Positions 26,784 through 37,498 of a stretch of 64,000 nucleotides of DNA are shown piece by piece (position 1 is the first letter of the stretch; each line of letters opens with the position of its first letter). The notes under the pieces are model-generated. The model was given only the letters and a program-made list of their open reading frames with translations, ran no database searches and was not told the origin of the DNA. This stretch comes from Actinospineispora spinosispora DSM 44797 (GTDB lineage Bacteria > Actinomycetota > Actinomycetes > Mycobacteriales > Pseudonocardiaceae). The stretch lies in contig NZ_AUBB01000010.1 in NCBI RefSeq assembly GCF_000429025.1, positions 62,001 to 126,000 of the forward strand, read 5' to 3'. A program made the position numbers and the translations under genes.

Positions 26784-29432
26784 ATGACGGAGCCGGTGAT
26801 CTACCCCAGGCACTGGGAAGCGGACGTCGTCGCCTCCGACGGCGGTGTGCTGCACCTGCGCCCGATCCTGCCCTCGGACGCGGACGACCTGCTGGCCTTT
26901 CACTCGAGGCTGTCCGACCGCACCCGCTACCTGCGCTACTTCGGGCCCTACCCGCACATCCCGCCCAGGGACCTGAAACGGTTCGTCGAGGTCGATCATC
27001 ACGATCAGGTGGCATTCGTGTGCCTGCTCGGCAGCGAGATCGTCGCGGTCGGGCGATACGTACGCCTCGACGACACCGCGTCGGCCGAGGTGGCCTTCGT
27101 GGTCCGCGACGACCACCAGGGCCGGGGGCTCGGGTCCATCCTGCTGGAGCACCTCGCCGCGGCGGCAGGGGAGAGCGGCGTCCAGCGGTTCGTCGCCGAG
27201 GTGCTGGTGGAGAACAACACGATGGTCCGGGTGTTCCGGGACGCCGGCTACCAGGTCAGCCGCGAGTTCGCCGACGGCGTCCTACACCTGGAGTTCGACG
27301 TCGAGGCAACCGAGCGCTCCCTCGCGGTGCGCAACGCCAGGGAGCAGGCGGCGGAGGCCCGGGGAGTGCACAACGTGCTGCACCCTGGCTCGGTCGCGGT
27401 GATCGGCGCGTCCACCGATCCGGCCAAGATCGGCCACGCGGTACTGGCCAACCTGCTGCGGGGCAACTTCACCGGACCGGTGTACCCGGTCCACCCGGAC
27501 GCGCGGTCGGTGCGTGGCGTGCGCGCATACCCGTCGGTGACCGACATCCCCGACGACGTGGACCTGGCGGTGGTCGCGGTTCCCGCCGCGCTGGTGGACG
27601 ACGTGCTCGACTCCTGCCTGGTCAAAGGCGTGCGGGCGCTGGTGGTGCTGAGCGCCGGGTTCGCCGAGGCGGACGCCGACGGCTCGCGCGCGCAACGACA
27701 TCTGGTGACCCAGGCCAGGTCACACGGCATGCGGGTGATCGGGCCCAACGCCCTCGGAGTGATCAACACCGATCCGGCGGTGTCGCTCAACGCCACCCTC
27801 GCGCCGGACCTGCCGGGTCTGGGCAGGGTCGGCTTCTTCTGCCAGTCGGGAGCCCTCGGCATCGCCATCCTGGCCGGGCTGGCGTCCCGGGGCCTCGGAC
27901 TGTCCACGTTCGTCTCGGCGGGCAACCGGGCCGACCTGTCCGGCAACGACCTGCTGCAGTACTGGCAGACCGACCCGGACACCGATGTAGTGCTGCTGTA
28001 CCTGGAGACGTTCGGCAACCCGCGCAAGTTCGCCCGCCTGGCGCGGCGTCTGGCCAGGCAGAAGCCGGTCGTCGCGGTCAAGAGCGGCCGCCACACCGCG
28101 CCGCTGCCGGCGTTCGGGGCGAGCATGGTCCCGGTCGACGAGGCGAGTGTCCAGGTGCTGTTCGAGCAGTCCGGGGTCATCAGGGTGCAGACCCTGCCCC
28201 AGTTGTTCGACACCGCGTTGCTGCTGGCCTACCAGCCGCTGCCGACCGGGCCCCGGGTCGCGGTGGTGGGCAACTCCAGCGCGCTGGGCGTGCTGGTGTG
28301 TGACGCGCTCCTGGACGAAGGGCTGGTCCCGGCGGGGGCGCCGGCGGACATCGGGGCGTCCGCCGCGCCCGAACGGTTCGCCGAGGCGGTCGCGACCGCG
28401 GTGGCCGATCCCGAGGTCGACGCGCTGATCGCGGTGTTCGTCCCGCCGCTGGCGATTCCCGTCGGTGAGTACGCGCGGGCACTGCGCAGGGCGGCGACGG
28501 ACGCGGGCAAGCCGGTCCTGACGACCTTCCTCGGCGCCGAGGGGATTCTGGAGGAGCTTGCGGCGCCGGGCCCGGACGGCCGGCCGGGCCCGGGTTCGGT
28601 GCCCAGCTACTCCAGCCCGGAGCGCGCGGTGGCCACGCTCGCCCGTGTGTTGCGGTACGCGCAGTGGCGCGACGGCCCGGTCGGCGACTACGTACGGCCG
28701 GACGGGATTCGCCGCGAGGACGCCCGCGAGCTCGTCGAACGATGCGTGCCGGCCGACGGCGCGGGTGTCCAGCTCGATGATCAGGACGCCCTCGCGCTGC
28801 TGGCCTGCTACGGGATCGAGGTGACGGCGTTCCGGATGGCCGGGTCGGCGTCCTCGGCCGTGCAGGCGGCCGACGAGCTGGGATATCCGGTGACGCTCAA
28901 GGGCGTGGGGGAGAAGTGGCAGCGACCCGAGCTGATCGGCGTCCGGCTCGACCTCGGTTCGGCGGACGCGGTGACCGCCGCGTACCGGGACCTGGTCGGG
29001 GTGACCGGCGAGACCGAGCTGATCGTGCAGCGGATGGCTCCCAAGGGGCCCAGCTGCGGGCTGGCCGTGGTGGACGACCCGTCGTTCGGGTCGCTGCTGT
29101 CCTTCGGGCTGTCCGGTATCGCCACCGAGCTTCTCGGTGACCGGGCGCACCGGGTGGTCCCGCTCAGTACCCGGGATGCCCACGAGCTGATCCGGGCCCC
29201 GCGAGCCGCACCGCTGCTCGACGGGTACGGCGGGGCCGAGCGGGCCGATCTCGCCGCGTTGGAACAGCTGGCGTTGCGGGTCAGCGCACTCGCCGAGGAC
29301 ATCCCCGAGCTGAGGTCGCTGCGGCTGCAGCCGGTGCTCGCGGCACCCACGGCGGCGTCGGTGACCGCGGCCAGGATCGTCCTCGGCCCGCCGCCCAGTC
29401 AGCTGGACGGCGGGCCGAGGAGGTTGCGCTGA
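26784..29432 (+). CDS. Pat-type protein acyltransferase: N-terminal GNAT fused to NDP-forming acyl-CoA synthetase
   Basis: 882 residues. Residues about 25-170 are a GNAT domain (LHLRPILPSDADDLLAFH, then VAFVVRDDHQGRGLGSILLEHL as the acetyl-CoA loop). From about 195 is a CoA-binding domain (HPGSVAVIGASTDPAKIGHA), then two succinyl-CoA-ligase-like domains, then an ATP-grasp domain (from about 655). The order GNAT-first is that of Streptomyces lividans PatA and opposite to Salmonella Pat. Around residue 445 the SHTG motif with the catalytic His of active synthetases is not seen (AFGASMVPVDEAS), which suggests a regulatory domain. Adjacent to acuC. Confidence 0.88.
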   Translation: MTEPVIYPRHWEADVVASDGGVLHLRPILPSDADDLLAFHSRLSDRTRYLRYFGPYPHIPPRDLKRFVEVDHHDQVAFVCLLGSEIVAVGRYVRLDDTASAEVAFVVRDDHQGRGLGSILLEHLAAAAGESGVQRFVAEVLVENNTMVRVFRDAGYQVSREFADGVLHLEFDVEATERSLAVRNAREQAAEARGVHNVLHPGSVAVIGASTDPAKIGHAVLANLLRGNFTGPVYPVHPDARSVRGVRAYPSVTDIPDDVDLAVVAVPAALVDDVLDSCLVKGVRALVVLSAGFAEADADGSRAQRHLVTQARSHGMRVIGPNALGVINTDPAVSLNATLAPDLPGLGRVGFFCQSGALGIAILAGLASRGLGLSTFVSAGNRADLSGNDLLQYWQTDPDTDVVLLYLETFGNPRKFARLARRLARQKPVVAVKSGRHTAPLPAFGASMVPVDEASVQVLFEQSGVIRVQTLPQLFDTALLLAYQPLPTGPRVAVVGNSSALGVLVCDALLDEGLVPAGAPADIGASAAPERFAEAVATAVADPEVDALIAVFVPPLAIPVGEYARALRRAATDAGKPVLTTFLGAEGILEELAAPGPDGRPGPGSVPSYSSPERAVATLARVLRYAQWRDGPVGDYVRPDGIRREDARELVERCVPADGAGVQLDDQDALALLACYGIEVTAFRMAGSASSAVQAADELGYPVTLKGVGEKWQRPELIGVRLDLGSADAVTAAYRDLVGVTGETELIVQRMAPKGPSCGLAVVDDPSFGSLLSFGLSGIATELLGDRAHRVVPLSTRDAHELIRAPRAAPLLDGYGGAERADLAALEQLALRVSALAEDIPELRSLRLQPVLAAPTAASVTAARIVLGPPPSQLDGGPRRLR

Positions 29433-29453
29433 GCCCGGTGAGGCTCGGGTCGA

Positions 29454-31115
<1,662 letters not shown>

Positions 31116-31142
31116 GTCAGGACGTTACCCCGAACATGCACA

Positions 31143-31183
31143 ACGGGGCGTCGAAGGCAGATGTGTTGCCCTCGACACCCCGT
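31143..31183 (-). terminator. Long hairpin between sigB-like and fumarase genes
   Basis: Arms 31143-31159 (begins ACGGGGCGTCG) and 31167-31183 (ends CACCCCGT) pair over 17 bp with two G-T-type mismatches and a 7-nt loop. It is located after the sigma-factor gene and before the fumarase start on the minus strand. Confidence 0.55.
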
Positions 31184-31207
31184 CGGCGAAACCGATCAGC
31201 GTTGCAC

Positions 31208-31267
31208 TGAAGCCGGCTGAGGTGAGCGTGTTCCGCGAACACACCCCACCCACCACCGCCGGCTTCA
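31208..31267 (-). terminator. Terminator overlapping the sigB-like stop codon
   Basis: TGAAGCCGGC (31208-31217) and GCCGGCTTCA (31258-31267) are perfect 10-bp arms, and a nested GTGTTC-CGC-GAACAC hairpin lies at 31228-31242. The outer arm includes the stop codon of the sigma-factor gene. Confidence 0.55.
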
Positions 31268-32302
31268 GCTGGCGTAGGCGCGGAGGCGGTTGGCTCGGTC
31301 GCCCACCCGCAGCTTCGCCATGACCTCGCGCTCGATCTGGCGGACCCGCTCGCGGGACAGCCCGAACGTGCGGCCGATCTGGTCCAGGGTGCGCGGCTGG
31401 CCGTCGTCGAGGCCGTAGCGCATCCGGATCACGTTCTGCTCGCGGTCGTCCAGCGTGGCGAGCACCCGGCGCAGGTCGTCGTGCAGCAGGTGCGAGATGA
31501 CCGTCGTCTCGGCGTCGGTCGCCTCGGCGTCCTCGATGAAGTCGCCCAGCGGGGCCTCTTCCTCGTTACCGACCGGCATGTCCAGGCTCACCGGGTCACG
31601 CGAGTGGTCCAGCAGGTCTGCGATCTTCTCGACCGCGATACCGGACTCCTCCGCGATCTCCTCGTGGGTGGCGTCCCGGCCCAGCCGCTGGTGCAGGTCG
31701 CGCTTCACCCGGGCGATCTTGTTGACCTGCTCGACCAGGTGGACGGGCAGCCGGATCGTGCGTGCCTGGTCAGCCATGCCGCGGGTGATGGCCTGACGGA
31801 TCCACCACGTCGCGTAGGTCGAGAACTTGAAGCCCTTGGCGTAGTCGAACTTCTCCACCGCGCGGATCAGGCCCAGGTTGCCCTCCTGGATGAGGTCCAG
31901 CAGCGGCATACCGCGCCCCGTGTAGCGCTTGGCCAGCGACACCACGAGCCGCAGGTTCGCCTCGAGCAGGTGGTTACGCGCCCGCTCGCCGTCGCGCACG
32001 AGGGCGCGCAAATCGGCGGCGCGGCCCGACGTCAGGCTCTCGTCGGTGTCGAGCACGTGCTTGGCGAAGACCCCGGCCTCGATGCGTTTCGCCAGGTCCA
32101 CTTCCTCTTCGGCGGAGAGCAGCGCCCGCTTACCAATGCCGTTCAGGTACACCCGAACCAGGTCCGCCGCGGGGCTCTGGGCGTCCAGATCCTCGGCAGT
32201 AGTCTCCAGTTCCGGGTGCGCGGAGCGCTGAGCAGGTACAGTGGCCTTGCGAGCGCTGGCGTTGCGGGTGTTGGTCTTCGGCTTGGTCTTCAGCAGAGTC
32301 AT
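31265..32302 (-). CDS. sigB: Group 2 sigma factor, SigB/HrdD-like
   Basis: 345 residues. Region 1.2 ([20 protein letters not shown]), region 2 ([20 protein letters not shown], then [13 protein letters not shown]), region 3 and the region 4 helix-turn-helix ([20 protein letters not shown]) are all present. The long acidic region 1.1 of the principal factor at 46953 is missing, which identifies this as the stress/stationary-phase SigB-like paralogue. The ATG follows AGGGAGGG. A possible ECF-type promoter (GGGAAC, then CGTA) lies about 70-95 nt upstream. It stands alone and is separated from ideR, unlike in mycobacteria. Confidence 0.9.
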   Translation of the reverse strand: MTLLKTKPKTNTRNASARKATVPAQRSAHPELETTAEDLDAQSPAADLVRVYLNGIGKRALLSAEEEVDLAKRIEAGVFAKHVLDTDESLTSGRAADLRALVRDGERARNHLLEANLRLVVSLAKRYTGRGMPLLDLIQEGNLGLIRAVEKFDYAKGFKFSTYATWWIRQAITRGMADQARTIRLPVHLVEQVNKIARVKRDLHQRLGRDATHEEIAEESGIAVEKIADLLDHSRDPVSLDMPVGNEEEAPLGDFIEDAEATDAETTVISHLLHDDLRRVLATLDDREQNVIRMRYGLDDGQPRTLDQIGRTFGLSRERVRQIEREVMAKLRVGDRANRLRAYAS

Positions 32303-32370
32303 CTGCGTCCCTCCCTACGCGACCGTCGGCTGCTAGCTCGGTGTGCCCGCTCGACGGCGTCATCATGTAA

Positions 32371-32397
32371 TACGTTCGGGAGGCCCGTTTCGTTCCC
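32371..32397 (-). promoter_or_regulatory. Candidate stress-sigma (SigH/SigR-like) promoter of sigB
   Basis: Minus-strand GGGAAC (32397-32392), 17-nt spacer, CGTA (32374-32371) resembles the GGAA..GTT promoters of SigH/SigR/SigE. The -10 half is imperfect. Mycobacterial sigB is driven by such sigma factors. Confidence 0.35.
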
Positions 32398-32493
32398 AAC
32401 CTTGCGGTGTGCTCTGCGCCTCTCTGAGAAATTTCCTGAGAGTGCAGGTCGGGAGCCGGGAACGTCGATGAGGGCGAACGAGGAGGTCCCGCC

Positions 32494-34248
32494 GTGTCAG
32501 CGACGGATGATTCGACGCGGAATCCATCCGAGACCCGAGTGAACCGAGCGAAGGATGTGGCTGAGAACACAGCCGACTCGCCAGGTCTCGCGGCTCTGAC
32601 AGCGCTGGCGGCCCGGTACGACCCGATCGGCTTCGGAGCCGCCCTGGTACGGGCGGGTGCATCGCTGGCGGGCCAGCCGGCTCCCGTGGCGCGGGCGGCG
32701 GTCGACTACTGCGTGCGCAGTGGGCAGGCGGGGCTCACCTCGATGTTGCGGGCGGCCGGGCTCGTGCCGGCCGAGCCGGCCGTCGCCGGTGATCGCAGAC
32801 ACGGTGATCCCGCCTACCGCGACAACAGCTGGTTCGCACTGTGCCTTCGCCAGCACCAGCTGTTCGCCGAGCAGCTGCGGGCGCTGTCCTCGGCGGCGGT
32901 GCTCGACCCGACGACGCGACGCAAGGTCGACTTCGCGGTCGAGCAGGTCATCGCGGCCGCCGCCCCGGCGAACTTCGTGGTGAGCAACCCCTCGGTGCTG
33001 CGCCGTGCGTTCGACACCGGCGGGCAGAGCCTGGTGCGTGGCATGGCGAACATGGTCCGTGACCTGGCCACGAATGACGGTCAGCCACGCCAGGTCCCGT
33101 CGGACGGTCTCCGGGTCGGGACCGAGCTGGCGACGAGCCCGGGCAAGGTCGTGTACCGCAACCGGCTGATCGAGCTGATCCAGTACGCGCCGGCCACCGA
33201 CACGGTGCACGAGACGCCGATGTTGTTCAGCCCGCCGTGGATCAACAAGTACTACGTCATGGATCTCGCCCCCGGCCGCAGCCTCGTCGAGTGGGCGGTC
33301 CGGCACGGGCACACCTGCTTCGCGATCAGCTACCGAAACCCCGACCAGAGCATGCGCGACCTCGGGATGGCCGACTACCTGCGCGAAGGCCCGCTGGCCG
33401 CGCTCGAGGTGATCCGTGAGATCACCGGCTCGCCGTCGGCGAACGTGGTGGCGTTGTGTCTCGGCGGGACGCTGGCCACGGCCACCTCGGCGTGGCTGGC
33501 CGCACGGGGTGAACCGGGGGTCAACTCGCTCACCCTGATGAACACACTGCTCGACTTCACCGAACCGGGTCCGCTCGGTGTCTTCACCGACGCCGCCGCC
33601 GTGGCGAACCTCGCCACAGTGATGGACGACGACGGCTACCTGCCCGCGCAGACCATGAAGGCGACCTTCGACGTGCTGCGTCCCGCCGAGCTGGTGTGGA
33701 ACTACGTGGTGGACGGCTGGCTCATGGGCGCCGAGCCCGCGTCGTTCGACATGCTGGCCTGGAACGCAGACTCGACGCGTATGCCGGCCACGATGCACAC
33801 CGAGTACCTGACCGCGTGCTACGTCGAGAACCGGCTCGCGCTGGGGAAGATGGAGCTCGCGGGGGAGAGGCTGGATCTCGGCGACATCGAGCACGACAGT
33901 TACGTCATCACCGCCGAGGCCGACCACATCGCGCCCTGGACCGGTGTGTACGCCAGCGCGCGGCTGCTTGGCGGAGCTGTGCGGTTCGTCCTGTCCAACT
34001 CGGGCCACATCGCGGGTGTGGTGAACCCTCCGAGCCCGAAGTCGCGGCACTGGTTCGCCGATCTACCGACGTTGCCCGAGGAGCCTGCGCAGTGGCGCGC
34101 CGACGCCGTCGAACGGCGAACCAGCTGGTGGGAGGACTGGACGCCGTGGATCGCGGCGCATGCCGGCGCACGTGTCGCGCTGCCCGGGGTGGGGAGCGCG
34201 ACGTACCCGCCACTGTCCGACGCCCCCGGTGAGTACGTGTTCGGCTGA
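32494..34248 (+). CDS. Polyhydroxyalkanoate synthase-like protein (PhaC family)
   Basis: 584 residues, GTG start behind GGAGG. PhaC-type sequence: NPSVLRRAFDTGGQSLVRGM, SPPWINKYYVMDLAPGRSLVEW and the nucleophile Cys322 in VALCLGGTLAT. Asp477 in TAEADHIAPW and His505 in SNSGHIAGVVNPP complete the triad. PhaC joins hydroxyacyl-CoA units into polyester. No PHA reductase, thiolase or phasin genes are nearby, so polymer production is not assured. The following XRE-type regulator may control it. It diverges from the sigma-factor gene. Confidence 0.85.
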   Translation: MSATDDSTRNPSETRVNRAKDVAENTADSPGLAALTALAARYDPIGFGAALVRAGASLAGQPAPVARAAVDYCVRSGQAGLTSMLRAAGLVPAEPAVAGDRRHGDPAYRDNSWFALCLRQHQLFAEQLRALSSAAVLDPTTRRKVDFAVEQVIAAAAPANFVVSNPSVLRRAFDTGGQSLVRGMANMVRDLATNDGQPRQVPSDGLRVGTELATSPGKVVYRNRLIELIQYAPATDTVHETPMLFSPPWINKYYVMDLAPGRSLVEWAVRHGHTCFAISYRNPDQSMRDLGMADYLREGPLAALEVIREITGSPSANVVALCLGGTLATATSAWLAARGEPGVNSLTLMNTLLDFTEPGPLGVFTDAAAVANLATVMDDDGYLPAQTMKATFDVLRPAELVWNYVVDGWLMGAEPASFDMLAWNADSTRMPATMHTEYLTACYVENRLALGKMELAGERLDLGDIEHDSYVITAEADHIAPWTGVYASARLLGGAVRFVLSNSGHIAGVVNPPSPKSRHWFADLPTLPEEPAQWRADAVERRTSWWEDWTPWIAAHAGARVALPGVGSATYPPLSDAPGEYVFG

Positions 34249-34338
34249 GTCCATCCGGTGCGCGTCTTCTCAGCTGGGTGTGTGAGATACCGCGCAAATC
34301 GCCGGGTGCCATGGGATGTCCGGCATCACAATGGGGCC

Positions 34339-34764
34339 ATGAGTGACCGACAGTCCGACGATGGTGCCGGACGGGCAGCCAGTGATCCGTGGGGGGCCCA
34401 GATGGATGCGCTGGGCGGATTCATCCGCGCGCAGCGGCAGCTGGCGAAGTTGTCCCTGCGTGAGATGGCGAGCATGACCTCCGTCTCGAACGCCTACCTG
34501 AGCCAGATCGAGCGGGGACTGCACCAACCGTCGCTCAAGGTGCTGCGGTCGATCGCCGACGCACTGAACCTCAGCACCGAGCAGATGCTCGCGGAGACCG
34601 GCTGGGTCCGTACGAACGGCTCCGCGCCGCGCACCGACAGCTCCGCGAACGGGACCAGCGACACGGAGGAGTGCATTCGCCGCGACCCTCGGCTGAGCCA
34701 GTCGCAGCGTGAGGCGCTGCTCAGCGTCTATCGCAGTTTCGTCTCCGGCGGCGGCTCGGACTGA
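34339..34764 (+). CDS. XRE-family helix-turn-helix regulator
   Basis: 141 residues from the ATG at 34339; the open frame continues upstream to 34258 without a good site. The helix-turn-helix lies at about residues 25-80: GGFIRAQRQLAKLSLREMAS, then SVSNAYLSQIERGLHQPSLKVLRSIADALN. The C-terminal tail (RDPRLSQSQREALLSVYRSF) is a short helical segment. It lies 90 nt downstream of the PHA-synthase-like gene, which makes it a candidate regulator of polymer or lipid metabolism. Its 3' end overlaps that of the convergent pucR gene by 37 nt. Confidence 0.78.
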   Translation: MSDRQSDDGAGRAASDPWGAQMDALGGFIRAQRQLAKLSLREMASMTSVSNAYLSQIERGLHQPSLKVLRSIADALNLSTEQMLAETGWVRTNGSAPRTDSSANGTSDTEECIRRDPRLSQSQREALLSVYRSFVSGGGSD

Positions 34765-36185
34765 GCCGGGCGCCGTCGGCCGAGCAGACCTGCTCGGGTC
34801 CCGGCTTCGAGCGCGAGCCAGAGTTTCGCGGTTCCCTCGCTGGAGGTGGGTTTCAGACCGGTCAGCCGCCGCACCGTGCCCAGCCGGTACACGAGCGTCT
34901 GCCGGTGGATGCCGAGTGCCGCGGCGCTGACCTGCCACGCGCCGTCGTTGCCCAGGAACGTGCGGAGTGTCTCGACGAGCGCCGTTCCGTTGGCCTCGTC
35001 GTGCTCGATGATCGGCCCCAGGTAGCGGTCCACCAGTTCGGTCGCCTCGGCCACGCTGCGCGGGGGCAGCCCGCTCAGCTCCGCGTAGCCGGTGCGACGC
35101 CGCGACGGGGTGGCGTGCGCGAGTGCCACCCGCGCCTGCCTGGCGGCTTCGGGAACGTCCAGCGCGTCGGTGAGCGGACGACTCACCCCGACCCGCGTGG
35201 CGCCCCCGAGTTCGGCCAGCAGCTCGTCGAGCAGGCGTGCGTCCGAAGGCAGCAAGGCCACCAGCCCACCGTCTCGATGCGACAACAGCGGATGGCGCTC
35301 GTCGAACGCCGTGCTGTGCTGTAGCTGGTCGTCGGAGCCGGCCGCGGCGAACCGGGCGACGCACAACGGGGCGGTCAGGCCTCGTCGGGTCAGCTCGGCG
35401 CGGACGGCGGCCAGCTGGAGACGCCCGTCCAGGAGATCGTCGAACAGCTGCGCCCCGGTGTCGCGCAGCTGGTCACGTTCGGCCGCGCGCTGCTCCAGCT
35501 CCACTCCGATCAAGCCCGCCAGATGGTGCAGGACCAGGGTGTCGAGCCGAGGGCGACGCCCAGGAGCCGCGATCAGCTCGGCGGGGGAGGTACCGGGGAC
35601 GGGCACCGACTCGGTGCCGGAGCGCGAGGTGCTCGTCCGGCCGCTCGAGGCGAGCGTGCGCCCGGAACGGCGGTCGCGCAGCTCCAGCGCCCACCCCAGG
35701 TTCTGTGCCACGAGGCGCAGCCGCTCCGCGAGGTCGACGCGGCTGCGCAGCGCCTGGCCGTAGGCGTCGTAGAGCCGTCGGATCTCGACGATCCGATCGC
35801 GCTCGGCGCGCAGCACACTCTCGATGACCACGTGTGCGACGCCGGCGAACTCCAGCTCGAAGTCCGCGTCGATCAGCGGGAACCGGAGCTCGTCGGCCGC
35901 GCGGCACATCTGCGCCGAGATCGCCGGGGTACCGGGTCTCGGGCCGATCAGGATGCCGCTGGCACGGGTCCGGGCCAGCTCGACGAGCCACTCGACCTGG
36001 TCGGCGGGCTCGGCGGGGATCCCTCCGCCGGTCGTCATGACGAGGTCCCCCGCGCCGACCCAGGTCCACGGGTCCGGCATGTCGCAGGTGTGCGCCCAGG
36101 TGATCGGGCGCCCACCACCGGACGAGCCCGCGTAGTAACCGAGCTCGAGCGATGCCACCGAGACGAGCTCGTCGACCGTGATCAT
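34728..36185 (-). CDS. PucR-family transcriptional regulator
   Basis: 485 residues from ATG 36185 (GGTGAGG precedes it closely; a GTG at 36194 is also possible). The N-terminal PucR sensory domain reads ITVDELVSVASLELGYYAGS and TWVGAGDLVMTTGGGIPAEP. The C-terminal helix-turn-helix is VETLRTFLGNDGAWQVSAAALG then IHRQTLVYRLGTVRRLTG. Divergent from ald across 175 nt that contain an 8-bp inverted repeat over the ald promoter. It probably activates the ald-aminotransferase operon in response to an amino compound. Confidence 0.85.
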   Translation of the reverse strand: MITVDELVSVASLELGYYAGSSGGGRPITWAHTCDMPDPWTWVGAGDLVMTTGGGIPAEPADQVEWLVELARTRASGILIGPRPGTPAISAQMCRAADELRFPLIDADFELEFAGVAHVVIESVLRAERDRIVEIRRLYDAYGQALRSRVDLAERLRLVAQNLGWALELRDRRSGRTLASSGRTSTSRSGTESVPVPGTSPAELIAAPGRRPRLDTLVLHHLAGLIGVELEQRAAERDQLRDTGAQLFDDLLDGRLQLAAVRAELTRRGLTAPLCVARFAAAGSDDQLQHSTAFDERHPLLSHRDGGLVALLPSDARLLDELLAELGGATRVGVSRPLTDALDVPEAARQARVALAHATPSRRRTGYAELSGLPPRSVAEATELVDRYLGPIIEHDEANGTALVETLRTFLGNDGAWQVSAAALGIHRQTLVYRLGTVRRLTGLKPTSSEGTAKLWLALEAGTRAGLLGRRRPAQSEPPPETKLR

Positions 36186-36209
36186 GTGCCTCACCGCGCT
36201 GTTGGCGAT

Positions 36210-36240
36210 ATGTATGAATCACTTGCCTGACGTCATACAT
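36210..36240. promoter_or_regulatory. Inverted repeat in the pucR-ald gap, candidate operator
   Basis: ATGTATGA (36210-36217) and TCATACAT (36233-36240) are perfect 8-bp arms with a 15-nt spacer. The right half lies in the spacer of the candidate ald promoter. Confidence 0.5.
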
Positions 36241-36251
36241 TCTTCCATAGA
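36223..36251 (+). promoter_or_regulatory. Candidate ald promoter
   Basis: TTGCCT (36223-36228), 17-bp spacer and CATAGA (36246-36251). The predicted transcript has a leader of about 100 nt before the ald ATG. Confidence 0.45.
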
Positions 36252-36360
36252 GCGGGCCCGATGGACCTGTCGATACTTCAAGCACTCGCCCGGCGACCCC
36301 ACGCGAGTCGACTACCTCCAAATCCGCTGCTTGCCCAGCACACCCAGCAGGAGTTTCATC

Positions 36361-37476
36361 ATGTGGATCGGCGTACCCCGTGAGATCAAGAACAACGAGT
36401 TCCGCGTCGCGCTGACCCCCGCCGGGGTGGCCGAGCTCGTCGCGGCCGGTCACGACGTGCTCGTCGAGGAGAACGCCGGCCTCGGCTCCGCGATGCCGGA
36501 CAGCGAGTACCTCGCGGCCGGCGCGAAGATCGGCTCCAGCGCCGACGCGGTGTGGTCGGAGTCGGAACTCGTGCTCAAGGTCAAGGAGCCGATCGCCGCC
36601 GAGTACGACCGTATGCAGGAGGGCCAGACCCTCTTCACCTACCTGCACCTGGCCGCTTCCAGGGAGTGCACCGACGCCCTGATCCGCCGGAAGGTCACCG
36701 GCATCGCCTACGAGACCGTCACCGGTCCGGGCGGCTCGCTCCCGCTGCTGGCCCCGATGAGCGAGGTCGCCGGTCGCCTGGCGCCGCAGGTCGGCGCCCA
36801 GGCGCTGCTGGCCGCCAGTGGTGGACGCGGCATGCTGCTGGGTGGCGTGCCCGGTGTCGAGCCGGCGAAGGTCGTCGTGATCGGCGGCGGTGTCTCCGGC
36901 GCCGCGGCCGCCGAGATCGCACTGGGCCTGCGCGCCCAGGTGACGATCCTCGACCGCAACCTCTTCCGGCTGCGCGAGCTCGACCGGGTGTTCGGCGGAC
37001 GCGTCCAGACGGTCGCAGCCACCGGCGCGTCCATCGAGCGCGCGGTGCTCGACGCGGACCTGGTCATCGGCGCGGTGCTGGTCGCGGGCGCCAAGGCGCC
37101 GAAGCTGGTGAGCAACCAGCTCGTGTCGCGGATGAAGCCGGGCAGCGTCCTGGTCGACATCGCGATCGACCAGGGCGGTTGCTTCGAGGACTCGCGTCCG
37201 ACGACCCACGACGACCCGACCTTCCAGGTCCACAACTCGGTCTTCTACTGCGTGGCCAACATGCCCGGCGCGGTGCCGCACACCTCGACCCAGGCACTGG
37301 CGAACGCGACGCTGCCCTACACCGTGGCGCTGGCCAACCGCGGCTGGAAGAACGCCCTGCGCGAGGACGCCGCGCTCGCGGCCGGTCTGAACACCTACAA
37401 CGGCCAGGTGACCAACGCACCGGTCGCCGCCGCTCACGACCTGCCCGCGCTCAGCATCGCCGACGTGTTGAAGTAA
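36361..37476 (+). CDS. ald: Alanine dehydrogenase
   Basis: 371 residues, ATG 36361 behind AGCAGGAG. Catalyses NAD-dependent deamination of L-alanine to pyruvate, reversibly. [22 protein letters not shown] at the start, the catalytic His in [11 protein letters not shown]-binding [20 protein letters not shown] and the [23 protein letters not shown] segment are all typical. The aminotransferase gene starts 23 nt later: many class III aminotransferases use pyruvate as amino acceptor and make alanine, which Ald returns to pyruvate, so the two are a functional pair. Confidence 0.95.
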   Translation: MWIGVPREIKNNEFRVALTPAGVAELVAAGHDVLVEENAGLGSAMPDSEYLAAGAKIGSSADAVWSESELVLKVKEPIAAEYDRMQEGQTLFTYLHLAASRECTDALIRRKVTGIAYETVTGPGGSLPLLAPMSEVAGRLAPQVGAQALLAASGGRGMLLGGVPGVEPAKVVVIGGGVSGAAAAEIALGLRAQVTILDRNLFRLRELDRVFGGRVQTVAATGASIERAVLDADLVIGAVLVAGAKAPKLVSNQLVSRMKPGSVLVDIAIDQGGCFEDSRPTTHDDPTFQVHNSVFYCVANMPGAVPHTSTQALANATLPYTVALANRGWKNALREDAALAAGLNTYNGQVTNAPVAAAHDLPALSIADVLK

Positions 37477-37498
37477 GACCTACCTCCGGAGCCCTGCC

